From CAYSRM01 sp964475205 (GTDB lineage: Bacteria > Verrucomicrobiota > Kiritimatiellia > UBA8416 > CAYSRM01): a stretch of DNA of 64,000 nt. Both the position numbers and the translations under genes were made by a program. Under the pieces are notes generated by a model. It was not told the DNA's origin. It did no database searches and worked only from the letters and a program-made list of their open reading frames with translations. The stretch spans positions 1 to 64,000 of the forward strand of contig CAYYVQ010000003.1 in the NCBI GenBank assembly GCA_964475205.1, written 5' to 3'. This document shows, piece by piece, positions 7,838 through 17,539 of this stretch (position 1 is its first letter; every line of letters begins with the position of its first letter).

Positions 7838-10345
7838 TTATTTCACGGCCAGGTTAACAATCTTGTCGGGAACAAGGATAAATTTTACCAGTTTTTTGCC
7901 TTCAGTGTGTTTTTTGACTTTTTCTCGCTCCATTACCAGGGGTTTGAGCTTATCTTCGCCTGTTCCGGTTGGAACGGTGATTTTATCCCTGACCTTGCCG
8001 TTGACCTGAATTACTATGTCAACTTCTTTTTTTTCAAGAGCGGCTTTGTTTGCCTGCGGCCATTTAATGTGAATAACGCTTGGCTGATGCCCCAGCATTT
8101 CCCATATTTCTTCACTGATATGAGGACAAAACGGAGTCAGGAGCAAGGTCATGGTTTCTACAGCATTCCGGTACACGGCTTTGCTCTGGTCTCTTGATTC
8201 GTCGCTGACATTGAAGGAATCCAGAGCATTGGCAAGTTCCATCAATCTTGCTACTGCCGAATTAAAATGGAAGGAGCCTTCGATATCCCGGGTAACCATC
8301 TGTATGGTTTCGTTGGTCTTTCTGTACAGCTTTCTTTCCTCGTCATTCATTCTGAAAATGCTGCAAACCAGTCCTGAACTGTTGCTTAAAACCTTTTGGT
8401 TGTCATGGACCCTGCGCCAGAGTTTGCGCAGAAAACGGGAAGCTCCTTCGATTCCGCGGTCATTCCATTCGGCATCTTTTTCCGGCGGGCCGATGAACAG
8501 GGTATAAAGTCTCAATGTATCGGCCCCGTATTCGGTTACCAGCCTATCAGGACTCACTACGTTGCCTTTTGATTTGGACATCTTGTAAAGCTGGCCGTCT
8601 TTCTCGCTTCTTTTACATATCATGCCCTGGGTGAACAGAGCCTTGAATGGCTCCGAGAAAGAACAATGACCATCGTCATGCAGGACTTTGACTATAAACC
8701 GTGAATAAAGCAGGTGCAGCACAGCATGTTCGATTCCGCCTATATACTGGTCTACCGGAAGCCAGTTATCCACATCTTCTTTCTTAAATGGCTGTGTTTC
8801 AAGCCGGGGATTTACGTAGCGCAGGAAGTACCAGCATGAACAGAGCCATTGCGCTATGGTATCAGTTTCCCTTTCTGCCGGTCCGTTGCACTTAGGGCAT
8901 TTGGCGCGCCGGAATTCATCATGATTTGCAAGCGGGTTGCCTTTTTTAATCTTAAAATCCACGTCGTCGGGCAGTCTTACGGGCAGGTCATCGGTTGGCA
9001 CAGGGACTGTGCCGCAGGTCTCGCAATGAACAACAGGGATTGGCGCTCCCCAGTAGCGCTGCCGGCTGATAAGCCAGTCTCTGATACGGTAGCTGACATC
9101 GGCTTTTCCGAAGCATTTTGCCTCTGCATGGCGGGTTATTTTTCTAATTGCATCGCGGTTGTTTAGTCCATCGAATGGCCCGGAATTGACAAGCTTTCCA
9201 TCTTCAACATAAGCTTCCTGCATGGCTGCGGGATCAAGGGTTTCTTCGTCATTCTGGATTACCACCTTTACGGGCAGTTCATATTTTTGTGCAAATTCGA
9301 AGTCCCGTTGATCGTGTGCTGGCACTGCCATAACTATGCCGGTGCCGTATTCCATCAGAACGTAGTTGGTTATCCATAGTTCTGACTTCTCGCCGTTGAA
9401 AGGGTTTGTGACATGGTAGCCGGTAAAAACTCCCTCTTTTTCCGTTGCTTCGTCGGCTCTTACGCCTGATGAAACCATGAGCTGTTTTCCAACGAAATCC
9501 ATGACTTCTTTTTCTTTTTTATGACCGGTCATCAGTTTTGACACCAGCGGATGTTCGGGTGCAACAGCCATGAACGTGACTCCATAGATGGTATCCGGGC
9601 GGGTAGTAAATATCGGGCATGGGTCGCCTGTTTCCGATATCTGGAATTCTATCAATGAGCCCTCGGAGCGCCCGATCCAGTTCGCTTGCATGGTGCGGAC
9701 TTTCTCCGGCCACTTATCGAGGAGAGAGAGATCGTCTAGAAGCCGCTGTGCGTATTCAGTTATTTTGAAGAACCATTGTTTCAGGTCTTTTTTCTTCACT
9801 GTTCTGCCGCATCGCTCGCAGGTTCCGTCTGGAAGGACTTCTTCGTTGGCCAGAGTGGTACAGAAATCGCACCAGTTGACCGGGGCGGTTCTTTGATATG
9901 CCAGTTTTTTTTCAAAAAGCCGGAGAAATATCCATTGGGTCCACTTGTAGTATTCCGGATCGGAAGTGTTTATTTGCCTGTCCCAATCGTAGCCGATTCC
10001 CCATGAATGCAACTGTTTTGTCATCCTGGCAATATTTGCCCTGGTAGATTCTTTAGGGTGGATTCCTTTTTCTTTGGCTGCGTTTTCAGCCGGAAGACCG
10101 AATGCGTCCCATCCCATGGGGGATAGCACATTGAATCCCTGCATGATCTTGTAGCGGCTGAGCACGTCGGCAATGATATAATTCCGGCCGTGTCCGACGT
10201 GCATTGTGCCCGAAGGGTAGGGGAACATGGTCAGGCAGTAGTATTTGTTTCTGTAGTCGGAAGTGTCGCATTTGAAGAGACCTGTATCTTCCCAGTACTT
10301 CTGCCACTTTTTTTCTATTGTACGAAAATCGTATGTTTCATCCAT
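7838..10345 (-). CDS. leuS: Leucyl-tRNA synthetase
   Basis: Charges tRNA-Leu; class I synthetase, cytoplasmic. At 835 residues it is of normal bacterial length. The HIGH motif is HVGH at 49-52 within FPYPSGTMHVGHGRNY, and KMSKS is seen in LYKMSKSKGNVV in the C-terminal half. The CP1 editing domain is present (TTRPDTIYG, and the GTGIVMAVPAHDQRD segment). Cys pairs typical of the zinc inserts are visible (CDFCTTL with CERCGR, and CETCG with CPKC). The ATG has no clear Shine-Dalgarno sequence. Confidence 0.97.
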   Translation of the reverse strand: MDETYDFRTIEKKWQKYWEDTGLFKCDTSDYRNKYYCLTMFPYPSGTMHVGHGRNYIIADVLSRYKIMQGFNVLSPMGWDAFGLPAENAAKEKGIHPKESTRANIARMTKQLHSWGIGYDWDRQINTSDPEYYKWTQWIFLRLFEKKLAYQRTAPVNWCDFCTTLANEEVLPDGTCERCGRTVKKKDLKQWFFKITEYAQRLLDDLSLLDKWPEKVRTMQANWIGRSEGSLIEFQISETGDPCPIFTTRPDTIYGVTFMAVAPEHPLVSKLMTGHKKEKEVMDFVGKQLMVSSGVRADEATEKEGVFTGYHVTNPFNGEKSELWITNYVLMEYGTGIVMAVPAHDQRDFEFAQKYELPVKVVIQNDEETLDPAAMQEAYVEDGKLVNSGPFDGLNNRDAIRKITRHAEAKCFGKADVSYRIRDWLISRQRYWGAPIPVVHCETCGTVPVPTDDLPVRLPDDVDFKIKKGNPLANHDEFRRAKCPKCNGPAERETDTIAQWLCSCWYFLRYVNPRLETQPFKKEDVDNWLPVDQYIGGIEHAVLHLLYSRFIVKVLHDDGHCSFSEPFKALFTQGMICKRSEKDGQLYKMSKSKGNVVSPDRLVTEYGADTLRLYTLFIGPPEKDAEWNDRGIEGASRFLRKLWRRVHDNQKVLSNSSGLVCSIFRMNDEERKLYRKTNETIQMVTRDIEGSFHFNSAVARLMELANALDSFNVSDESRDQSKAVYRNAVETMTLLLTPFCPHISEEIWEMLGHQPSVIHIKWPQANKAALEKKEVDIVIQVNGKVRDKITVPTGTGEDKLKPLVMEREKVKKHTEGKKLVKFILVPDKIVNLAVK

Positions 10346-10401
10346 TGTTACAACATTCTCCAGACAGTTTATAAATTATCGCGGCCTGGCTGCTGCGGGT
10401 T

Positions 10402-11526
10402 CTAAGTCTCTGATCCGGTTTGCTTCGGATCCGGTTTTTCAGATGTTTTTACAAATCTGTTTTCTTCCCAGTAGCCTGCGAATTCTCTGCCTTCTGCGGT
10501 TATATAGATGCCATAACCCCACATCATATTGTTTCGCCACTGGCCTTTGTATATGTCCCCGTCCGGAAAATGATATGTTCCTGAGCCTGCTTTGAATTCG
10601 CCATTTTCCCACCTGCCTTTGATGGTGTCTCCATTCGGCCATGTATATGTTCCGGGTCCATGGCGTTGTCCTTTTTTCCATTCGCCTGTGTATTCTTCGC
10701 CGTCAGGAAAAGAATAGACTCCAAAACCATGTTTTTTGCCGTCTACCCATGTTCCGACATACTGTTCCCGGTTCGGATAGACCAATGTTCCTTTGCCGTG
10801 TTTTTTCCCTTTCAGCACTGTGCCTGTGTAGACTGCGCCGGAATCATATTCGATTCGCTGCGCAAGGGTTGTGCCCTGTGGCTTTGAGCGGTTTTCTTCC
10901 CGGGGTTGTTCATTGTTTTTCTGTGGTTCGGAGACATACTCTTCCAGGAGCGTCCGGGCTTCCGTGCTTTTGACAAACGAGAGCGGCGTTGAGCCCTTTT
11001 CCGTTTCTGTGTATATGCTTGCGCCGTTTTCGAGCAGGATCCTCGCGGCGCCAAGAGAGTTTTCCTGCATTGCCAGGTGCAGTGGAGTCACGCCATCTTC
11101 AGACCTTGTCTCTACCCTGGCGCCATTATTGACCAGCACGGCGGCAACCTCGGCGCTATCGCCAATTGCGGCCCAGTGCAGCGGCGTATATCCGTTGTGA
11201 TCCATTGCATTGACATTGATGTTTTTCTCAACGAGCATTCTTGCGGCTTCCATGGCGTTTTCAATTGCGGCCCAGTGCAGGGGGGTTGAAGCCTTAGGGC
11301 TGCTCATTTTTATTATTTCCGGTGTGTTCTCCTGCAGCAGTTTGCGGAACTGTGCTGCATCCCCGCTTTTTATCGCGTTGTAGACTTCGGCTGTGCCGAC
11401 CATAAGTCCCGTGGATACCGCAAACATCGCTGTTATGAGTTGGACCTGGAAAAAAGCTGTTTTCTTTTTGCGCGACGCGGCAGTATGCGAAAATCTATTG
11501 TCTGTCTTCATTGTTTCTAATCTCAT
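10402..11526 (-). CDS. Ankyrin-repeat and MORN-repeat fusion protein
   Basis: A 374-residue protein with two repeat domains. A hydrophobic segment at about 28-44 is a signal anchor or signal peptide. Residues about 45-198 hold four to five ankyrin repeats (clear TPLHWAAI units at 81-88 and 114-121 and TPLHLAM at 147-153). A polar linker (200-225) follows, then about six MORN repeats from 232 to 358, such as YTGEWKKGQRHGPGTYTWP. Both repeat types bind proteins or membranes; no catalytic domain is seen. The two adjacent ATGs (11526, 11511) both lack strong ribosome binding sites, so the exact start is uncertain. Confidence 0.85.
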   Translation of the reverse strand: MRLETMKTDNRFSHTAASRKKKTAFFQVQLITAMFAVSTGLMVGTAEVYNAIKSGDAAQFRKLLQENTPEIIKMSSPKASTPLHWAAIENAMEAARMLVEKNINVNAMDHNGYTPLHWAAIGDSAEVAAVLVNNGARVETRSEDGVTPLHLAMQENSLGAARILLENGASIYTETEKGSTPLSFVKSTEARTLLEEYVSEPQKNNEQPREENRSKPQGTTLAQRIEYDSGAVYTGTVLKGKKHGKGTLVYPNREQYVGTWVDGKKHGFGVYSFPDGEEYTGEWKKGQRHGPGTYTWPNGDTIKGRWENGEFKAGSGTYHFPDGDIYKGQWRNNMMWGYGIYITAEGREFAGYWEENRFVKTSEKPDPKQTGSET

Positions 11527-11595
11527 AATAAACCTGATAAAGGCTGAATCATAATAAGCTCCTTGATGCTTTGCAATGCGGAAAATGGCATGTCT

Positions 11596-13119
11596 TCAGG
11601 CATCAAGGTTGTAGGTTTCAAAGTCCATTCCATAACTGCGGCACAGGATGTTGGCCGCAATTCGTCCGGACTCGTATATTGTCGGCAGTCCGCTTCCCGG
11701 ATGGGTTCCTCCGCCGACAAGGTAGCAATGGTTGAATTCTTCGAATTTGTTCCTTGGCCGAAGATACAGCATTTGTGTAAGGTTATGGGCAAGGTTGAAG
11801 GTCGAGCCTTCAAAAAGGTTGTATTGGTCCTGCCAGTTAATTGGACTGATGATATGCTCTTCTCTAATGTGGTTCCTGACATTTTTCAGCCCGGCTTTTT
11901 TTTCAAGCGCATCCAGCACGGTTTCACGGAACCGGCCTGCACTGGCGGTCCAGTCCGGCCGGCCCCGAAGGTTTGAAACAGGCACAAGGACATAGATGGT
12001 TGAATGCCCCGCAGGAGCGAGTGTTTTATCGGTTGCCGCTGCGTTGCGCACGTAAAGCGATATGTCGTTCTGAACATTCTTGCCCGCTACGATATCCTGG
12101 ACGTTTTTTTTATAATTATCGGCGAAAACTATCAGGTGATGCGGTGTTTTGTAGACTGTGTCCAGTCCAAGGTACAGCATAAAGGTAGAGCAGGACATCT
12201 TGATTTTTGAGAGGCGCCGGGGCGTGTATTTGCGGAGGATTCCCGGTTCAAAAAGATTTTCCGCTGCATAGCCGAAGTCCGCGTTGATGATAACGTCATC
12301 GGCTGAAATTTTTTCTCCATTTTCCAGCTCTACTCCGGTTGCAGTTCCGTCTGAAACAAGTATTTTTCCGACCGGACTGTTAAGCAGTATATCTGCACCG
12401 TGTCCAGCGGCAATTTCCGCCATGACATCGGATATGCGGCTCAGGCCGCCAATGGGATGATATATTCCAAAGGAATGTTCAATGTAGGGAATAATGGCAA
12501 AGAGGCCGGGGCATTGCCATGGAGACATGCCGAGATACTTTGCCTGAAAAGTAAAAGCTGTTGCCAGCTCGTCGTCCTTAAAATATGTTTTCATGACGTT
12601 GAAAAGGTTTTTTCCGACCGAGAGATGGGGTATTGCCTTGATGAGGTCGGGGTGAGTCAGTGTGCGTATTTTGTGATATGGTTTCTGGAGGCAGGGAAAC
12701 AATCGCTGAAATCTTGCGTCCTCCCGTTTCCTGAATGCGTCGTAGCCTGTTTCTCTTCCCGCGAAGAGTTGAGAGATTGTGTCTCTCATCATATCGGGGT
12801 CGCTGTGCATTCCTATTGTTCGGTCTTGGAACTTGAGCTGGTACATGGGATCAATCCTGCGCATGTCCAGGACTTTATCGGTTGACGAGTCGGCTTCATA
12901 AAAGACTTCGTCGAGAATCTTTTTCAGCATCAGAAAAGTCGGTCCGGTATCAAAAGCGTAAGCTCCGAGTTCCAGTTTAGCGTTTCTGCCGCCAACCCGG
13001 TCTTTGGCTTCTACAACTGTTACGCGCAGCCCTCGTCTGGCGAGGATCATTGCCGCGGTAAGTCCCCCCGGCCCTGCGCCCACGATTAATGCATGTTTGG
13101 TCTTCATTATAGAAGGCAT
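11596..13119 (-). CDS. CrtI-family carotenoid desaturase (phytoene or diapophytoene desaturase-like)
   Basis: A 507-residue FAD enzyme of the CrtI/CrtN family. The N-terminal dinucleotide-binding motif is VGAGPGGLTAAMILARRG followed by an acidic VVEAKDRVGGR, and the C-terminal family signature is GGGTHPGSGLPTIYESGR. It should desaturate a C30 or C40 polyene at the membrane. AAAGGA lies just before the ATG at 13119; an ATG four codons in is a possible alternative. A second CrtI-family gene and an aldehyde dehydrogenase lie within 2 kb, which points to oxidised carotenoid formation. No phytoene or squalene synthase gene is in the window, so the substrate is not known. Confidence 0.88.
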   Translation of the reverse strand: MPSIMKTKHALIVGAGPGGLTAAMILARRGLRVTVVEAKDRVGGRNAKLELGAYAFDTGPTFLMLKKILDEVFYEADSSTDKVLDMRRIDPMYQLKFQDRTIGMHSDPDMMRDTISQLFAGRETGYDAFRKREDARFQRLFPCLQKPYHKIRTLTHPDLIKAIPHLSVGKNLFNVMKTYFKDDELATAFTFQAKYLGMSPWQCPGLFAIIPYIEHSFGIYHPIGGLSRISDVMAEIAAGHGADILLNSPVGKILVSDGTATGVELENGEKISADDVIINADFGYAAENLFEPGILRKYTPRRLSKIKMSCSTFMLYLGLDTVYKTPHHLIVFADNYKKNVQDIVAGKNVQNDISLYVRNAAATDKTLAPAGHSTIYVLVPVSNLRGRPDWTASAGRFRETVLDALEKKAGLKNVRNHIREEHIISPINWQDQYNLFEGSTFNLAHNLTQMLYLRPRNKFEEFNHCYLVGGGTHPGSGLPTIYESGRIAANILCRSYGMDFETYNLDA

Positions 13120-13237
13120 TGTCCTTTATTCCGCAGGCCTCTGCCGAGGTTGATGCTCGACTGTAAACCTGTTTATCTGATATAAGGTAAACATTAAGAG
13201 AATAAATTTCCATGATAAAAATATGATGTGATATTCG

Positions 13238-13708
13238 ATGCTGAAAAATCTGATAGATTTCAACAACTGGGTTACAACCAGGTTTCGCAAAGTACGGGTT
13301 CCCGCCGAAAACCTGCTCCTGCTTATTCCGCATTGCCTCCAGAATTCGGGATGCGACAAAAACGTTGGTTCGGATATAGAAAGATGTGCGCGTTGCGGAG
13401 CGTGCGATGTTGCAGGCGTCCTCCGGCTTCGCGACCGCTATAATATAAAGTGCTCGCTCGCGAGTGGCGGGCGGCAGGCGCTTGCCACGGTCAGTCAGAA
13501 GGGCGTCAAGGCAGTAGTTGCAGTTGCCTGTGAGCGGGAGCTTGTGGACGGGATCAGGGCTTGTTTTCCGAAACCTGTTCTTGCTGTTACTAATCAGCGT
13601 CCGAACGGACCATGCAGGGACACGGTAGTGGATATAAGCAGAATAGAATCGGCATTGCGCTCTCTGCTTGATGAGAAGTCGCTGCGCACAAAGGTCTTAT
13701 CTCAGTAA
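13238..13708 (+). CDS. DUF116 family protein
   Basis: A 156-residue protein of the DUF116 family: LLLLIPHCLQNSGCDKN, the Cys motif CARCGACDV, a Gly-rich GGRQAL segment, VVAVACERELVDGIR, and TNQRPNGPCRDTVVD near the end. The conserved cysteines suggest metal or Fe-S binding; the biochemical role of the family is unknown. It stands alone on the plus strand between the two minus-strand genes for a CrtI-like protein and an aldehyde dehydrogenase, and its last 12 bases overlap the end of the latter. Its link to the carotenoid set may be only positional. Confidence 0.8.
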   Translation: MLKNLIDFNNWVTTRFRKVRVPAENLLLLIPHCLQNSGCDKNVGSDIERCARCGACDVAGVLRLRDRYNIKCSLASGGRQALATVSQKGVKAVVAVACERELVDGIRACFPKPVLAVTNQRPNGPCRDTVVDISRIESALRSLLDEKSLRTKVLSQ

Positions 13709-15070
13709 AAAGCTGTACATCCGTTTCAGCGCTGAAAGCGGAGCTTTGTTGTTTCTCGTATATTGGTCGGGATCTATTAATGTTGACCGTTTGAGCGCGC
13801 TTTTGAAGTGTGTAAAGCAATCGAATCCGGCTTTTCCGTGGTAAGAGCCCATTCCGCTATGGCCTACGCCGCCAAAAGGCAGTTCTTTATTCAGGAGGTG
13901 GCTTACTGTGTCATTGATGCAGAGTCCGCCGGAGCTTGTTTCTGCAACGATCCTTTGATGGGCGCGTTTATTTGAGGCAAACAGGTAGAGCGCCAATGGT
14001 TTCGGGCCTGCCTGGACCGTATGGATGGCTTCGTCCAGATTTTCGCAGGTAATAACCGGTAAAATGGGACCGAATATTTCCTCGTGCATCAGTTTGGAGT
14101 TTCTGTCGACTTGAACCATTATGGTTGGCGAAATTTGAAGCTTGTCTCGGTTGTATTTGCCGCCTGCGAACACTGTGCCGTGTTCGAGATAGCTCACAAG
14201 CCTTTCGAAATGGGTGGCGTTTATAATTCGCTGCATGCTTTCGCCTGCATTACTGGCGTTCCCGCAAAAGCTCTCTTTCAACCTCTTCAAGAATGATTCC
14301 CTTATGTGTTTTTCAACAAGAACGTAATCAGGCGCAACGCAGGTCTGTCCTGAGTTGAGGAGTTTTCCCCATGCTATGCGCCTTCCCGCTACTTCTATAT
14401 CGGCATCTGAGCAGACTATGCAGGGGCACTTTCCTCCGAGTTCAAGTGTTACAGGTGTAAGATTTTCGGCTGCGGCGGACATGACTTCACGGCCTACATG
14501 AGTGCTGCCGGTAAAAAAAATAAAATCGAAATCCCGTTGAACCAGTTCTTTGGCTGCACGCCAGTCGCCCTGCACTACGGCTATGTATTCTTCGGGAAAC
14601 AGGTCTTTAAACATTGCCTGGAGCGCTTTGCAAGTGGCCGGAGCAAACTCTGAAGGCTTAATGACGACGCAATTGCCTGCGGCAATTGCGCCTGTAAGCG
14701 GTGAAATGAGAAGTTGAAACGGATAATTCCATGGGCCTATGATAAGAGCTGAGCCGTAAGGTTCAGGATAAATGAACGACCGGCCGGGCCAGGCAATCAG
14801 TGGCGTTCTTCGCCTTTTTTCCCTGTTCCAGCGGTGCAGGTTTCGAATTGCATGGTTTATATCGCTGAGCACAAAGCCGACTTCGGATGCATAACTTTCT
14901 GTCTCTGTCTTGCCTGTATCTTCTGAGAGCGCCTTTATGATCTGTGTTTCATTCTGTTCTATAGCCGTTTTAAGTATGTTCAGCGACCTGAGCCTGAAAG
15001 ACAGGCTGCGGGTATGGCCTTTTCGGATGAATTCTTTTTGTCTATTAATAACTTCTTGTGCGTTTTCCAT
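13697..15070 (-). CDS. Aldehyde dehydrogenase (class 3-like)
   Basis: A 457-residue NAD(P)-dependent aldehyde dehydrogenase of the class 3/fatty-aldehyde branch, shorter than class 1 and 2 enzymes. Visible are WNYPFQL, the cofactor-loop FFTGSTHVGREV, the general base Glu in LELGGKCPC, and the nucleophile in GQTCVAPDY. The short hydrophobic C-terminus could help membrane contact. The longest frame opens with a TTG at 15115; I prefer the ATG at 15070, where similarity to the family begins (another ATG is at 15085). With CrtI-type enzymes on both sides it is a candidate for oxidising a carotenoid aldehyde to an acid, as AldH does in staphyloxanthin synthesis; this is inference. Confidence 0.88.
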   Translation of the reverse strand: MENAQEVINRQKEFIRKGHTRSLSFRLRSLNILKTAIEQNETQIIKALSEDTGKTETESYASEVGFVLSDINHAIRNLHRWNREKRRRTPLIAWPGRSFIYPEPYGSALIIGPWNYPFQLLISPLTGAIAAGNCVVIKPSEFAPATCKALQAMFKDLFPEEYIAVVQGDWRAAKELVQRDFDFIFFTGSTHVGREVMSAAAENLTPVTLELGGKCPCIVCSDADIEVAGRRIAWGKLLNSGQTCVAPDYVLVEKHIRESFLKRLKESFCGNASNAGESMQRIINATHFERLVSYLEHGTVFAGGKYNRDKLQISPTIMVQVDRNSKLMHEEIFGPILPVITCENLDEAIHTVQAGPKPLALYLFASNKRAHQRIVAETSSGGLCINDTVSHLLNKELPFGGVGHSGMGSYHGKAGFDCFTHFKSALKRSTLIDPDQYTRNNKAPLSALKRMYSFLLR

Positions 15071-15143
15071 TGTTGAACAGAGCATATGTTTTTTGTTATA
15101 AGTAAAATTTAACAAAGATCTTTTTTAAAATCCAGATGGAAGA

Positions 15144-16643
15144 ATGCCTGTGTCTGCTCAGAAAAAGAAGAATATTATTGTTATAGGATCCGGGCTTGGA
15201 GGCATATCGGCAGCAATATCCCTTGCCCAGGCCGGACATCAGGTCGATATTTTCGAAAAAAACGAAAAGATCGGTGGGAAACTTAATTTTCTGGAGAAAG
15301 ACGGCTACACCTTTGACCTGGGGCCTTCTATACTTACCTTGCCCCAGAACTTCCGCCGGTTGTTTGAACGGTCCGGACGCAGGATGTCGGACTATTTCAC
15401 TATTCGCCCCGTCAGGCCACACTGGCGAAATTTTTTTGAAGATGGAACTGTTCTTGATCTGCACCCGGCCCCCGAAGTCATGGCCGGAGAGGCCCGTAAA
15501 GTGGGGGAACGCCCGGAACATATCCAGTCATTCCTTGAGTATTCCGCGCGTTTATATGACCTCGTTGAGAGGGGATATTTTCAGCAAGGGCTGGATACTC
15601 TGCAGGATTTCAAGCGGTTTTACGGCGTTTGGGATTTTCCCCGGTTTGATCTGCTCAGAAGCATGGATGGCGCTGTAAGAAAGCGCCTTCTTACTCCTTA
15701 TTTTCGCGATATTTTTGATTTTTTTATAAAATATGTTGGATCCTCCGCCCTTAGATCTCCGGCTTTTATGAATTGTCTCCCGACAATTCAGTTCAGGCAT
15801 GATCTCTGGTATGTGGATGGCGGGATGTACAACATTGCCAGGGGGCTGAATCGGTTGATGCATGACCTTGGCGTCAAGGTGAACTGCAACAGCGAGGTCA
15901 GCCGGATTATAACTGATGAAAATTCCGTTCAGGGAGTTGTTCTGGCCTCAGGGCGTGAGGTCAAGGCGGACGCGATCGTATGCAACATGGAATTCATTCC
16001 GGCGTGCAAGTTTCTGCTGGGCGAAGACAGCAGGCGCATAAACAAGCTTGAAAGAAAATATGAGCCTGCATGTTCAGGGTTGGTAATCGACCTTGGTCTT
16101 GATGTTACATATCCCCGGCTTGCGCACCATAATTTTTTCTTTTCCGCTGACCAGAAGAAGCATTTTCGCAGTGTATTTGAGCAGCACTGTCTTCCTGAAG
16201 ATCCCACCCTTTACGTTGTTGCAGCAGCAAGGTCGGATCGTGGAATTGCCCCCGAAGGTTGCGATGTGCTGAAGATTCTGCCGCACATACCCTACATAGA
16301 TAATAACCAGCCGATTCCCGATGACCGGTACAGGCAGCTGAAAGATGTTGTTGTTAGAAAGCTTGAGAGGATGGGCCTGGCCGATCTTCGAAGGCATATT
16401 GTAACCGAGCATTTCTGGACCCCGAAGGATATCTATAAGAACTACTACTCGAATCGCGGTTCGATTTACGGAGTCGTTTGCGACAGGTTCCGAAATTTTG
16501 GATTCAAAGCTCCGAAACGAAGCACGGAATACAGGAATCTTTTCTTTGCCGGCGGTTCTGTTAATCCAGGCGGGGGGATGCCGATGGTTGTTTTAAGCGG
16601 TCAGCAAGCTGCAGGGATGGTTTCGGATGTTCTTGCCCGGTGA
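15144..16643 (+). CDS. CrtI-family carotenoid desaturase/oxidase (CrtP/CrtN-like)
   Basis: A 499-residue FAD protein. The N-terminal motif is VIGSGLGGISAAISLAQAG with the acidic residue in IFEKNEKIGGK, and the C-terminal signature is FFAGGSVNPGGGMPMVVLSG. The general arrangement fits CrtN (4,4'-diapophytoene desaturase) or CrtP (4,4'-diaponeurosporene oxidase) at least as well as CrtI. GGAAG lies just before the ATG. It is divergent from the aldehyde dehydrogenase gene with only about 70 bases between the two starts, so both may be driven from one promoter region. Which of the two CrtI-family proteins is the desaturase and which the oxidase cannot be settled by eye. Confidence 0.87.
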   Translation: MPVSAQKKKNIIVIGSGLGGISAAISLAQAGHQVDIFEKNEKIGGKLNFLEKDGYTFDLGPSILTLPQNFRRLFERSGRRMSDYFTIRPVRPHWRNFFEDGTVLDLHPAPEVMAGEARKVGERPEHIQSFLEYSARLYDLVERGYFQQGLDTLQDFKRFYGVWDFPRFDLLRSMDGAVRKRLLTPYFRDIFDFFIKYVGSSALRSPAFMNCLPTIQFRHDLWYVDGGMYNIARGLNRLMHDLGVKVNCNSEVSRIITDENSVQGVVLASGREVKADAIVCNMEFIPACKFLLGEDSRRINKLERKYEPACSGLVIDLGLDVTYPRLAHHNFFFSADQKKHFRSVFEQHCLPEDPTLYVVAAARSDRGIAPEGCDVLKILPHIPYIDNNQPIPDDRYRQLKDVVVRKLERMGLADLRRHIVTEHFWTPKDIYKNYYSNRGSIYGVVCDRFRNFGFKAPKRSTEYRNLFFAGGSVNPGGGMPMVVLSGQQAAGMVSDVLAR

Positions 16644-16687
16644 CCTCATGGAGGTTGGAGCCGGCAGAGATGAAGGATTGATTTTAA

Positions 16688-17539
16688 ATGCTTGATGTTG
16701 ATGTGACGGATTGTTCGAAGATTTCACTGGGGCAGGTGGTGACAGGAGTCGGGTTGCAGGTTTGCGTCCTGGGAAGCGGAAGTTCGGGAAACTGCACTTA
16801 TGTAGGGTCGTCGGCAGGGGGAATCCTGATAGACGCCGGGTTGAGCTACAAGGAAACGGAACTAAGGCTGAAGGCGGCGGGCATCGTTCCGGGTATGGTT
16901 CAAGCCGTATGCGTTACTCATGAGCACGATGATCATATCTCGAGTCTGGGCGTTATCTACAGGCGTTTGGGCGTTCCATTGTATGCTAATGCCGGCACAA
17001 TCAACGCCATTGAATCCAGGGAAAAATTTCAGGGGCTTCCGTGGAATGTTTTTACAAATGGAGCATCATTTGAGATAGGCGGTTTGCGGATAGAGCCTTT
17101 TTCGGTTCCGCACGATGCTTATGATCCGGTGGGCTTCGTGGTTGAGTCCGGAGGCGCCAGGGCCGGGGTTGTGACCGATATGGGCACGGCCACCGAGCTT
17201 ATTCGAGACAGGTTGAAATCCTGTGATGTTATTGTTGTTGAGTGCAACCATGATAAAGATCTTTTGAGGGACTCTTCCCGGCCCTGGTTTCTGAAGCAGC
17301 GCATACAAGGCAGGCAGGGACATTTGTCGAATGACCAGACCGTTGAGTTTCTTTGCCAGACTGCCGGACCTCATACGCGCGCGGTATATCTTGCGCATAT
17401 GAGCTCTGATTGCAACTGTCCGGACGCCGCTCTTGGTTATGTGAAGCAAGGGTTGGTTGATGCCGGATTCAGTTCAATTAAGGTTAATTTGACTTATCCG
17501 GACAGGGTGAGCGAGGTATTTGATATGGGCCCGAAATAA
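16688..17539 (+). CDS. MBL-fold metallohydrolase, WalJ/YycJ-like
   Basis: A 283-residue metallo-beta-lactamase-fold protein. It shows the metal motif T-HEHDDH (H78 to H83), SVPHDAYDPVGF, the VTDMGTA segment, VECNHD, and AHMSSDCN near the end, all as in WalJ/YycJ, a putative exonuclease linked to cell-wall control and DNA repair. The domain proper starts at VCVLGSGSSGN, so an in-frame TTG at 16754, with GGAG five bases upstream, may be the real start; the ATG at 16688 has GAAGGA ten bases before it. It converges on lpxB across a hairpin. Confidence 0.85.
   Translation: MLDVDVTDCSKISLGQVVTGVGLQVCVLGSGSSGNCTYVGSSAGGILIDAGLSYKETELRLKAAGIVPGMVQAVCVTHEHDDHISSLGVIYRRLGVPLYANAGTINAIESREKFQGLPWNVFTNGASFEIGGLRIEPFSVPHDAYDPVGFVVESGGARAGVVTDMGTATELIRDRLKSCDVIVVECNHDKDLLRDSSRPWFLKQRIQGRQGHLSNDQTVEFLCQTAGPHTRAVYLAHMSSDCNCPDAALGYVKQGLVDAGFSSIKVNLTYPDRVSEVFDMGPK

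Noticed and set aside
12400..12885. 161-residue plus-strand open frame
   Set aside because: Antisense to a CrtI-family gene whose motifs are clear.
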